From contig BDTM01000059.1 in assembly GCA_002898015.1 (NCBI GenBank), positions 1 to 37,008 on the forward strand: a DNA stretch of 37,008 nt. The letters run 5' to 3'. Positions 8,608 through 16,158 of this stretch are shown here, piece after piece. This stretch comes from a bacterium BMS3Bbin03 (GTDB lineage: Bacteria; Zhuqueibacterota; JdFR-76; BMS3Abin05). Each line of letters begins with the position of its first letter. Position 1 is the stretch's first letter. The notes beneath the pieces were generated by a model. It worked only from the letters and a program-made list of their open reading frames with translations. It was not told where the DNA came from and searched no databases. The translations under genes were made by a program, and so were the position numbers.

Positions 8608-10269
8608 TTAAAATACGGCAGTTTCCCGGTACTCGCCGAACTCTTCCCGCAGCACCTGAATCATTTCTCCCAGACTTGCGTACACCCGGGCACATTCGAT
8701 AAAACGCGGCATCAAATTGCCCCCTTCCCCGGCCGCATTGCGAAGCTTCTGCAAACAGGATTTCACCTGTTCATTATCGCGCATCTCTTTTATTTTCTTC
8801 AGATTTCGAACCTGCTCTTTTTCAACTTCCGGCTCAATTTTTAAAATCGGAATGTCTATTTTTTCGCCCTCTTCGATGTAATCGTTCACACCCACAATGA
8901 TTCGCTCTTTTCGGTTGATTTCTTCCTGATACCGAAAAGCGGCATCGGCAATTTCCTTCTGGAAAAATCCTTTTTCAATGGCGGGAATCACCCCGCCCAG
9001 GCTTTCAATCCGCTGAAAATACACTTCTGCCTGTTGCTCCATTTTATTGGTTAACGATTCAATGTAGTACGAACCGGCGAGCGGATCGATCGTGTGGGCC
9101 ACGCCGATTTCGTCGGCCAGAATTTGCTGCGTCCGAAGTGCAATCTTGACCGCTTTCTCCGACGGCAGGGCCAGCGTTTCGTCCATTGAATTGGTGTGGA
9201 GGGACTGCGTACCGCCCAGAACGGCAGCCAGCGCTTCGCAGGCCGTCCGGACGATGTTGTTCTCCGGCTGCTGGGCGGTGAGCGAACAGCCCGCCGTTTG
9301 CGTGTGAAATCGCAGCAGCCAGGAGCGGGGATCTTTTGCGCCGTATTTTTCCTTCATGCGCCTGGCCCAGATGCGCCTGGCCGCACGGAATTTGGCAATC
9401 TCCTCAAAAAAATCAAGATGTGAATTGAAGAAAAACGACAGGCGCGGCGCAAACTCGTCCACAGCCATTCCCGCCTTGATGCCGTATTCCACATAAACAA
9501 AACCATCTGCCAGTGTGAACGCCAGTTCCTGAACCGCCGTGGAACCGGCTTCCCGAATGTGGTAGCCGCTGACGGAGATGGTGTTCCACCCGGGCACTTC
9601 GTCTTTGCAGAAACGCATCGTATCGGTAATAATGCGCATGGAGGGTTCGGGCGGAAAAATGTATTCCTTCTGCGCGATGTACTCCTTCAGAATATCATTT
9701 TGGATCGTGCCCCGCAGGTGTTTGGGCGACACCCCATGTTTTTCTCCGACAACAATATAAAAAGCCAGTAAAATAGAAGCCGGTGAGTTAATCGTCATCG
9801 ACGTGCTGACTTTGTCCAGAGGAATGCCGTCAAAAATAATTTCCATGTCTTTGAGTGTATCCACAGCCACGCCGCAAACGCCCACCTCACCCAGGCTTCT
9901 GGGATGATCGGAGTCGTACCCCATCAGCGTGGGGAGGTCAAACGCCGTTGAAAGCCCCGTTTCGCCGTGTTTCAGGAGATAATGAAAGCGTTTATTGGTA
10001 TCCCGCGGGCTGCCAAAACCGGCAAATTGCCGCATGGTCCAGAGTTTTCCCCGGTACATGTTGGTGTATACGCCGCGCGTGTACGGAAATTCTCCCGGGA
10101 AGCCGATATCACGCAAATAATCGGTGTCGGCAATATCGTCCGGGGTGTACAGGGGTTCAACGGGTTCAGAGGATGTAGTCACGAACTTTTGCCGGCGTTC
10201 CTTTGATTTTTGACGCATCTTTTCCTGCCAGCGCTCTTTTTCTTTTTTGATTTTTTCCGGATCGTCCAA
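8608..10269 (-). CDS. Acyl-CoA mutase large subunit, isobutyryl-CoA mutase-type signature
   Basis: A 553-residue TIM-barrel subunit of an adenosylcobalamin-dependent acyl-CoA mutase without its own B12 domain. Typical stretches are [59 protein letters not shown] and [14 protein letters not shown]. By general similarity it would be called methylmalonyl-CoA mutase. However, the two specificity positions read Phe82 (RQFAGF) and Gln200 (YIAQKEY), where methylmalonyl-CoA mutase has Tyr89 and Arg207 and isobutyryl-CoA mutase has Phe80 and Gln198; the 118-residue spacing is identical. I therefore predict interconversion of isobutyryl- and n-butyryl-CoA. The start is TTG with a strong GAGGAGGAGG ribosome-binding site. 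It is the first gene of the operon, followed by the B12 subunit. Confidence 0.9.
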   Translation of the reverse strand: MDDPEKIKKEKERWQEKMRQKSKERRQKFVTTSSEPVEPLYTPDDIADTDYLRDIGFPGEFPYTRGVYTNMYRGKLWTMRQFAGFGSPRDTNKRFHYLLKHGETGLSTAFDLPTLMGYDSDHPRSLGEVGVCGVAVDTLKDMEIIFDGIPLDKVSTSMTINSPASILLAFYIVVGEKHGVSPKHLRGTIQNDILKEYIAQKEYIFPPEPSMRIITDTMRFCKDEVPGWNTISVSGYHIREAGSTAVQELAFTLADGFVYVEYGIKAGMAVDEFAPRLSFFFNSHLDFFEEIAKFRAARRIWARRMKEKYGAKDPRSWLLRFHTQTAGCSLTAQQPENNIVRTACEALAAVLGGTQSLHTNSMDETLALPSEKAVKIALRTQQILADEIGVAHTIDPLAGSYYIESLTNKMEQQAEVYFQRIESLGGVIPAIEKGFFQKEIADAAFRYQEEINRKERIIVGVNDYIEEGEKIDIPILKIEPEVEKEQVRNLKKIKEMRDNEQVKSCLQKLRNAAGEGGNLMPRFIECARVYASLGEMIQVLREEFGEYRETAVF

Positions 10270-10293
10270 GGTCCTCCTCCTCGCTTTTTACAA

Positions 10294-10325
10294 ACAGGAT
10301 CGGCAGCCTCTGCCGTTTGGCCTGT
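10294..10325 (-). promoter_or_regulatory. Stem-loop in the 5' leader of the mutase operon
   Basis: Two nested inverted repeats: an outer ACAGG/CCTGT pair (10294-10298 with 10321-10325) and an inner perfect CGGCAG/CTGCCG pair (10301-10306 with 10310-10315) with a 3-base loop. It lies 25 bp upstream of the TTG start and just after the preceding terminator, so it would be in the operon leader. There is no T run, so it is not a simple terminator, and it is too short for a cobalamin riboswitch. Confidence 0.4.
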
Positions 10326-10342
10326 AATGCTTTCATTCCAAC

Positions 10343-10368
10343 AAAAAAGACGGCTTAAAGCCGTCTTT
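10343..10368 (-). terminator. Rho-independent terminator after the 88-residue gene
   Basis: Perfect 8-bp stem AGACGGCT/AGCCGTCT (10348-10355, 10359-10366) with a 3-base loop, followed on the minus strand by six Ts. It lies 33 bp past the stop of the gene at 10401-10667 and separates that unit from the mutase operon. Confidence 0.8.
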
Positions 10369-10400
10369 CGCTACAGACATGTTTCACACAGATAAGTTCA

Positions 10401-10667
10401 TCATTTTTCAGACGGTGTATCTAAATCAGGTTTTTTGTGCGATGGTTTTGATTTCAGCTTATTCAATATCCGGTATATTTCGTCTATATCGACACCGGAT
10501 AGTTTTTCAAGCGCTTCACTAATCATGTAGCCGAAAAGTAAAAAGTCATCCTTTTGAAAGCGAATGTTTAAATTCTGTACATTCACATGAATACACCCGG
10601 CTTCACATTCATACACCTGGCCGTCGATTTCAGGAGCCTGTGAAAAGATTTGCGGATCTTCAAACAT
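10401..10667 (-). CDS. Small conserved-looking protein of unknown function
   Basis: An 88-residue protein that I do not recognise with confidence. The middle reads YECEAGCIHVNVQNLNIRF followed by a hydrophobic FLLFGYMI segment. This Cys-x-x-x-Cys-Ile-His-Val then N-L-x-I-R-F layout faintly recalls small DUF6686-like proteins of Bacteroidota, but that is a guess. The C-terminal 20 residues are Lys/Pro/Asp-rich and probably disordered. It has no signal peptide. The ribosome-binding site is weak (GGCGGGA). A clear terminator follows it, and 129 bp without a gene separate it from the HIT gene upstream. Confidence 0.55.
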   Translation of the reverse strand: MFEDPQIFSQAPEIDGQVYECEAGCIHVNVQNLNIRFQKDDFLLFGYMISEALEKLSGVDIDEIYRILNKLKSKPSHKKPDLDTPSEK

Positions 10668-10796
10668 TTTAATCCCGCCTTTCTTTTAGATTAACCTGAG
10701 TAAATTTACTAAAATTTTATCTGAAAAACAAAGTATTTTTTCGAAATCAATGATTCCTTTGTGATTCTCCGGATAAGGAAAAAAAATTGTGTTCAA

Positions 10797-11141
10797 TCAG
10801 CCCGGAGGCCAGGTCATCCGGCGCCCGCCGAGCAAATGGATGTGCACATGGTAAATCCACTGCCCCGCGTTTTCACCCGTGTTCCAGATAAGCCGGTAGC
10901 CGTCGGCCGTTATGCCCATTTGTTCGGCCACTTTTTTCGCCACAAGCACCATTTTACCGATTAAATGAACATCCTCCGGCGCTAAATCGTTCAGACTGGC
11001 GATGTGTTTTCGCGGCACAATTAAGACATGCACCGGGGCTTGCGGATTAATATCATGGAAGGCCACAACCTCATCATCTTCATACACCAATTCTCCTTCC
11101 ATCTCATGGGCAATAATTCTACAGAATGTGCAATCAAGCAT
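10797..11141 (-). CDS. HIT (histidine triad) family nucleotide-binding protein
   Basis: A 114-residue HINT-type protein, a purine-nucleotide phosphoramidase or hydrolase. It starts CTFCRIIAHEMEGELVYEDD, has the mid-protein HVLIVPRKHI, and ends with the HIT motif HVHIHLLGG and the typical RRMTWPPG tail. Cys4 and Cys7 could bind zinc with a downstream His, as in some family members. The ATG at 11141 has GGGAG 7 bases upstream; a longer frame from 11177 would run into the RsmE stop and is less likely. It follows RsmE by 25 bp, probably in one operon. Confidence 0.93.
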   Translation of the reverse strand: MLDCTFCRIIAHEMEGELVYEDDEVVAFHDINPQAPVHVLIVPRKHIASLNDLAPEDVHLIGKMVLVAKKVAEQMGITADGYRLIWNTGENAGQWIYHVHIHLLGGRRMTWPPG

Positions 11142-11166
11142 AATGTTTCTCCCACGTTTGTTGAAT

Positions 11167-11913
11167 CTACAATTCATCTAACTCAGTTAAAATCTGGCAA
11201 CCGGCGACAAAAGCCGCCGTCTCGGCTCGCAGGCGCCGCGGTCCCAGGTTCACAAGCGCGAATCCCGCCGATGCCGCGGCCTGTATTTCCGCAGGACTAA
11301 ATCCGCCCTCCGGCCCGATCAAGAGCGCCACTTCCCGCGGCGGAAGACGGTTCGTTTGAATAAACTGATTGATGACACTCCGAATCGAGCGCCTTCCCTC
11401 CATTTCCGGAAGAATTTTGACCGGAACATCCTTAAGTTTTTGAAGCATTTCTTCAAACGGAACCGGTTCCGTAATTTCCGGAAGAATCGAACGTCCGCTT
11501 TGTTTAATGGCGGCCATTAACAGACGCCGCCACCGCACCAATCGATTTTTATCCGGATCCATCATTGAGAATTCCGTAAAAACCGGGAGAAAAGCACTCA
11601 CGCCGATTTCGGTCCCCTTTTCCAACAGCCAGTCAAAGCGCGGATTTTTAATCAGTGCCTGCCCGAGAATTAATTTTGTCAGCGGTTCATTCTTACGCCG
11701 CAGGACCTTCTGGATTTCACCGCTCACGGTGTCCTTCCCCACCTGAATGACGCCAAATTCGTAGGAATTCCCCCGTCCGTCAATCGCCACAAGCACATCA
11801 CCGACTCTTTTTCGAAGGACTTTTGACAGATGCCTGAATTCATCTCCCCGAATGACGAGAAAATCTCCTCTTACATCTTCCGGATTCACGAAAAAACTTT
11901 CGTAGTGCGACAT
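11167..11913 (-). CDS. rsmE: 16S rRNA (uracil-1498-N3)-methyltransferase
   Basis: A 248-residue SPOUT-class methyltransferase that uses S-adenosylmethionine to methylate U1498 of 16S rRNA. The C-terminal knot is clear: LLIGPEGGFSPAE, then ALVNLGPRRLRAETAA. The N-terminal PUA-like part has GDEFRHLSKVLRKRVGD. I begin at the ATG at 11913 (MSHYESFFV); the frame stays open to a TTG at 11943 but neither has a clear ribosome-binding site. It lies between the beta-barrel gene and the HIT gene. Confidence 0.93.
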   Translation of the reverse strand: MSHYESFFVNPEDVRGDFLVIRGDEFRHLSKVLRKRVGDVLVAIDGRGNSYEFGVIQVGKDTVSGEIQKVLRRKNEPLTKLILGQALIKNPRFDWLLEKGTEIGVSAFLPVFTEFSMMDPDKNRLVRWRRLLMAAIKQSGRSILPEITEPVPFEEMLQKLKDVPVKILPEMEGRRSIRSVINQFIQTNRLPPREVALLIGPEGGFSPAEIQAAASAGFALVNLGPRRLRAETAAFVAGCQILTELDEL

Positions 11914-11967
11914 AATGGTTTCAAATGAAAATGAGTTGTTCAAATTGAAAAATAAATAAACCCTAAT

Positions 11968-13275
11968 TTAAAATGCCACGTTCGAATCAAAAATAAATTC
12001 ACCTTCTAAATTCTCGTTCCAGGCGAACTCAAACCGCACGATGTTTGAATAAGGCAGCAGCATGTTTATCCCCATGCCAAAACCGCTCTGAAAATGCTTC
12101 AGGGCCAGCCGGCGCGGTTGAGTCCAGACTATTCCGGTGTCGCCAAATAATGTGCCGTAAACGGCAAATTCCAGATCTTTTAAAGCCGGTATTTTTTGAG
12201 ATAAACTGTAATAGCGCTTTGGAATAATGGGAAAACGCATTTCCATTGAATTTAGCAACCGTTTTTCACCTTCAAAGGTTTCGGAAAAGTGGCCGCGAAT
12301 GCGTTCACCGTAGCCGAGAAACAGGCGCTTGTAAACCGGAATATCGCCGTCTAAAAACTCCCCAAATGTTCGAACGGCAAAAATTGCCGATCTGAACGAA
12401 TGATAGAAACGAAAATCATAGAGATAGGATGTGTAGCCTTTTCCCCATGAATTTAGCCAGGCCTTATGGACCCCCAATTCCGCCAAATGTCCGAAGGTGG
12501 GATACTCGTGTAAATCCCGGTTGTCATACTTTAAAGAGACTCCCCCGCCCCACAAAAAATCTCTGCCTGTCGAGCGAAGCGCCGCCATTGGATTCGAGGG
12601 TTTCACCTGTTCAATATTGGTGCCAAAATTGATAAATTTATAAATACCAAACCGGCGGCCAAAACCGATTGAAAGACCATTTATCCGGGATTCAAGGTCT
12701 TTAAATGCAGTCGTGTGATTCGCGACCTGTACCGAATGCGCCGAGAGGGATGCAAAATAGCGCTTTGGTCCGCCAAACCAGCCATTTTGATACGAAAACT
12801 CAAAACCCGGATTAAACCCCGCCCATCCGATAAGAATGATTTTCTCCGCCCGGCCCCGAAAATTGTAATCGGCCACTCCCCCGCCGTAAGAAATTTTTGA
12901 AAAACTGTGTTCATTAAAATTTAAAATTGGAATCGGAAACAAGGTCCATCGCTCGGTCACATTGATTTTTAAGACATTTTCCGTATCGAATTTCAGAACA
13001 CGAAACTGAACACGATTAAACAGGTACAGGTTTTCAATCCGTTTCTGAGCCAGTTCCAGATTTTTCCAGGTGACCGCTTCCCCGGGCCGGAATTCCAATT
13101 CCCGTAAGATGATCGGCTTTTTTGTGCGGAGATTCCCGACCACGACCACACGGTCTATTCGAATAGAATCACCGGGTGCCTGCCCCTTGACATAAAACCT
13201 TTGCTGCGACCAAATGTGTGTGGCCAAAGTACCCAAAAAAAGGACAATCAGGCCTATTTTAAGAATCTTTACCAT
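11968..13275 (-). CDS. Omp85/BamA-like outer-membrane protein with one POTRA domain
   Basis: A 435-residue secreted protein: hydrophobic signal (ILKIGLIVLFLGTLA), then a POTRA-like unit at about 30-105 (IDRVVVVGNLRTKKPIILRE and LELAQKRIENLYLFNRVQF), then a C-terminal beta-barrel of alternating aromatic/small residues ending in Phe, as barrel substrates do. The barrel contains the GYGERIRGHF stretch, matching the conserved Gly-x-x-x-(I/L)RG(Y/H) segment of Omp85 proteins. With one POTRA it is much shorter than BamA, so it is a small Omp85 relative, not the assembly factor itself. The ATG at 13275 overlaps the stop of the upstream barrel gene by 7 bases; the two are surely co-translated. Confidence 0.8.
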   Translation of the reverse strand: MVKILKIGLIVLFLGTLATHIWSQQRFYVKGQAPGDSIRIDRVVVVGNLRTKKPIILRELEFRPGEAVTWKNLELAQKRIENLYLFNRVQFRVLKFDTENVLKINVTERWTLFPIPILNFNEHSFSKISYGGGVADYNFRGRAEKIILIGWAGFNPGFEFSYQNGWFGGPKRYFASLSAHSVQVANHTTAFKDLESRINGLSIGFGRRFGIYKFINFGTNIEQVKPSNPMAALRSTGRDFLWGGGVSLKYDNRDLHEYPTFGHLAELGVHKAWLNSWGKGYTSYLYDFRFYHSFRSAIFAVRTFGEFLDGDIPVYKRLFLGYGERIRGHFSETFEGEKRLLNSMEMRFPIIPKRYYSLSQKIPALKDLEFAVYGTLFGDTGIVWTQPRRLALKHFQSGFGMGINMLLPYSNIVRFEFAWNENLEGEFIFDSNVAF

Positions 13276-14477
13276 TTGGGCAGCACTCGCAGGGTGACCC
13301 GCCACTGCCCATTTTTCTCGTTTACCGGATGTCCTAAATCCACCCGGATTAAATCTCCTGAAATTGAAAAAGAGACACCGCCGTCGTATTTGAGCGGTGT
13401 GGATTCATGCTCGGCTGCCCGAAAAGAGGGCCCTGCCGATGGGAACCAGCCTTTGCCCGCTTCCGCAAAAACGGACAATTCCAGCATATCCGAAAATGGG
13501 ATCCAGGAAAACAGCGCTGAACTCATCAGATCGCCTTCAAAACCATAAACTACACGGCCCAGAAGCACCGCGGACACATTTTTAAAAGCTTTGTAATGAT
13601 AGGCTTGCAAAGTGCCGATTCCGCCAAAATCGATGAGATGCTGGGGGAGAAAATCGGCATGAAAAACCGCCGCCCCGCGAACCCGTACGGAGATCTTTTG
13701 ATTTCCGGCTGCGGGCTGAAACCAGCGAAACGTTGAAAAAAAACCGGAATAGTCTTGAAATTGTGCCTCTGAAGAAGGAAGTGCTTTTTCGGCAGCCACC
13801 TGTAAATAAAATCCTGCCATTGGGTAAATGGGATTGTCCAGACGATCCACAATAAGGGACATGCGGAATAGGTTCTCTTTCCCGCTGCGAACCGCCGGAT
13901 TCGGGCGAAATTTTCTCCGTTTGTTCGGGTAAAGACTCCAGTCCGTTTCTTTTCGGCAGCTCTTGTAATCGGCCGATTGAAACAGACCGCGAAGCGTAAT
14001 CCAATTTTTCAGGCGGAATTGCGCCCAGCCCTGCCAGCCTTTCAGGCCATAATAATCCATAAATTCTTCGTGCAGAAGAATCGCGGCAAAGCTGTTTTCA
14101 ATTTCACCGATCAACCATTTTTCATTGGCGGCCGTATGATTAAAAAATCCTGCTCCCAATTTAACGGCGTTTTGGTTTCCAAATGAAGCTATCGTGTAAA
14201 AATGAAAACGGGGTGTTTTTGATGCAAAACCGTATCCTGCTCCTCCCGAAAAGGCCAGTCGTTTTTGGGGAAACGGCACCAGTGTTCCGTCTACTCCGGC
14301 AAACAATCCCTCGACACTGTTGTAGTGGTTCCAGGATGAAATATCAAATTTCTGGTTAAATTGAACCGGCCGCAGGTTTTTCGGAATTGAAAACTGAATC
14401 TGAGCAGATACAGATCCGGCTAACACACAAGATGTTATTAAAAAGAAAAATGTGAAAAATGCGCGTCTGTTTCGCAT
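13269..14477 (-). CDS. Secreted outer-membrane beta-barrel protein (surface-antigen-like)
   Basis: A 402-residue protein with a clear signal peptide (RNRRAFFTFFFLITSCVLAGSVSAQ). After it comes barrel-like sequence with features of the C-terminal Omp85/surface-antigen barrel: NPIYPMAGFYLQVAAE and FGGIGTLQAYHYKAF match the 'NPLYPTRGF' and 'GG-x-x-LRGY' landmarks of that family, although the RG of the second is replaced by QA. No POTRA domain is visible. AGGAGG lies 4 bases before the ATG at 14477; a GTG one codon earlier would be too close. It is the first gene of a pair with the POTRA-containing barrel. Confidence 0.7.
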   Translation of the reverse strand: MRNRRAFFTFFFLITSCVLAGSVSAQIQFSIPKNLRPVQFNQKFDISSWNHYNSVEGLFAGVDGTLVPFPQKRLAFSGGAGYGFASKTPRFHFYTIASFGNQNAVKLGAGFFNHTAANEKWLIGEIENSFAAILLHEEFMDYYGLKGWQGWAQFRLKNWITLRGLFQSADYKSCRKETDWSLYPNKRRKFRPNPAVRSGKENLFRMSLIVDRLDNPIYPMAGFYLQVAAEKALPSSEAQFQDYSGFFSTFRWFQPAAGNQKISVRVRGAAVFHADFLPQHLIDFGGIGTLQAYHYKAFKNVSAVLLGRVVYGFEGDLMSSALFSWIPFSDMLELSVFAEAGKGWFPSAGPSFRAAEHESTPLKYDGGVSFSISGDLIRVDLGHPVNEKNGQWRVTLRVLPKW

Positions 14478-14563
14478 CACACCTCCTTAAACCACAATAT
14501 AGGAAATCGAACTGAAAGAATCAAAAATAAAAATAAAATTCCAGCCGTGATTCGGTCCTTCAG

Positions 14564-14575
14564 AATGACGTCATT
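14564..14575. repeat. 12-bp perfect palindrome AATGACGTCATT
   Basis: A perfect self-complementary 12-mer in the 107-bp gap between the MFS stop and the barrel gene start. On the minus strand it continues as GTCATTCTGAAGGACCGAATC and then a long T-rich stretch. It resembles the edge of a dispersed repeat seen in many genomes, but with one copy here this cannot be confirmed. Confidence 0.35.
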
Positions 14576-14584
14576 TTGTTTCGA

Positions 14585-15805
14585 CTACACATCGCGAACC
14601 AGTGTCGATTCCTTCAGCTTTAACGCTAAAAGAAATGTCAGGATAATCAATCCGATAAAAATAACCAGAGACGGCGTCATCGCTCCGGTAGAGGATGATC
14701 TTAACTTGTCCATTCCGAAGATAAAGAGAATCCCCGATATTTGACCGGCAAGCAAAATCAATCCCTGTGAAGTGGCTTCAGGCGCGGGGTAGCTCAATTC
14801 CGCTCCGTACTGGAAACCAATCGGACCGGCGCTCATCATAAAAAATCCCATTGCAAAGGCGGCGACCAGAAGAAACGCATAATTTGTGATAAAGGTAATG
14901 CCGGCCAGCGCCGGAGCCATCCCAATTAGTGCGATTAGAAGGAAGGGTTTCCGTTTCCGATACTTGTCTGAAAAGGCGGGCAGAATGGATGCTCCGGTGA
15001 TGCCGCCGATGAACATCAGACCGCCTATTATTCCGGCCTGTTCCGAATTGAATCCTCTGGGACTGACAATTTGCTCAATCCAGGTGGTAATGGAATTAAA
15101 GATGCCCAGGCCAATAAAGAAAATAAAGAGCAGAATCAGCATGTTGGTGTTTGTCAGGATGTACTTTATGCCCTGAAAAACTTTGAACCGTTCTCGCTGA
15201 TCGGCGATACTGGGTGCGGTTAATGGTCTCTCTTTTATGAAAATCATAAAGATAATGGCGATGGCCAATGAGAGAATGCCGTAGATCATGAGCATGCCTT
15301 TCATGTGGTAGGTTCTAAACAGGAAAGGCGTGGCTATCAATGCAATAATAATCCCAATATACATGGACAAGGTGGCAATTCCCGTGGAAGTTCCCCTCTC
15401 GTTTATCGGAAACCACCGTGCGCTCACTTTTGTGTAGGCGTTCAGCACAAATGGCTGTGCCACCGCCAGACCAATCTGCGCAATAAAAACCATTGTGAAA
15501 TTTGTGCCGAATATGCCCTTCAGCAATCCGAAAACCGCCGTCAAAACAGCCCCTATTCCGATCCCGATTTTTATGCCGTACGTATCGATCACGTAAGAGG
15601 CCGGCACCGTGACCAGAATATAAATGATCATGAACACCATGGAGAGCATGCCGATTTGAAGCGGCGAGACCCCGTAAAATGCGGCGGATTCTCCGGTTAT
15701 TGGTGCAAAAGTAATCCATTGAATCTGAACAACAATGTTTAAAAGTGCAAATACGAACAAAATCACCCATCTGTACCGGTACACCTTCAAATTTTTAGTT
15801 TCCAT
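14585..15805 (-). CDS. MFS transporter, FLVCR-like
   Basis: A 406-residue major facilitator with about 12 hydrophobic helices, inner membrane. The N-terminal half closely follows the pattern of eukaryotic FLVCR transporters (haem or choline/ethanolamine): RWVILFVFALLN, then IQWITFAPI, FYGVSPLQIGMLSMVFMI, VPASYVIDTYG, VAQPFVLNAY and ARWFPINERG. The substrate in bacteria is not known and should not be transferred. The ATG at 15805 has GGAG 7 bases upstream; the frame is open 33 codons further but without a ribosome-binding site. It stands alone, with 353 bp free upstream. Confidence 0.88.
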   Translation of the reverse strand: METKNLKVYRYRWVILFVFALLNIVVQIQWITFAPITGESAAFYGVSPLQIGMLSMVFMIIYILVTVPASYVIDTYGIKIGIGIGAVLTAVFGLLKGIFGTNFTMVFIAQIGLAVAQPFVLNAYTKVSARWFPINERGTSTGIATLSMYIGIIIALIATPFLFRTYHMKGMLMIYGILSLAIAIIFMIFIKERPLTAPSIADQRERFKVFQGIKYILTNTNMLILLFIFFIGLGIFNSITTWIEQIVSPRGFNSEQAGIIGGLMFIGGITGASILPAFSDKYRKRKPFLLIALIGMAPALAGITFITNYAFLLVAAFAMGFFMMSAGPIGFQYGAELSYPAPEATSQGLILLAGQISGILFIFGMDKLRSSSTGAMTPSLVIFIGLIILTFLLALKLKESTLVRDV

Positions 15806-16158
15806 TGAATTTCTCCAAAAGACGTTTTTCAAACCTTTAAACGAACGATTCGTCTCCACCGTGAACCGATCACCCGGGTAAATCAGGGTGATGATTCGAG
15901 TCAAACAATGAAATAAAATAGTCCGACATCATATTATAAGTTATTTTTGTGACAAATAAAAGAAAAAAATTTCAGGAAAATTGAAATTTATTGACATGCG
16001 GGAAAGCCGTAGGCCGACAGGCCCTTCTTTGCAGGGGAAGGACAAAGGCACCGGGTCACCATTTTTTAAAAACAACTCATTGAGTTTGATTTCAATCTCT
16101 GCCGGGGAATTTACAGGTTTTGTAACGTTTAACTGGGGGGTGTTCGAAGTATAAATCG
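15806..16158. other. Gene-free stretch with a GC-rich hairpin-forming block
   Basis: 353 bp between the MFS start and the STAS-HATPase stop. About 15906-15985 is AT-rich with TATAAT-like hexamers and probably holds the MFS promoter, but I find no well-spaced pair. Positions about 15995-16060 are abruptly GC-rich, with two small inverted repeats (GGCC-GACA-GGCC and CCTTC/GAAGG); this could be a degenerate dispersed repeat or a small RNA. No open frame of note. Confidence 0.5.

Noticed and set aside
10261..10345. Cobalamin riboswitch ahead of the mutase operon
   Set aside because: Only about 75 bases lie between the terminator and the start codon, and no B12-box-like sequence is visible; just a simple nested hairpin.
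15906..15985. Sigma-70 promoter for the MFS gene
   Set aside because: TATAAT-like hexamers are present but no -35 hexamer at acceptable spacing could be found.
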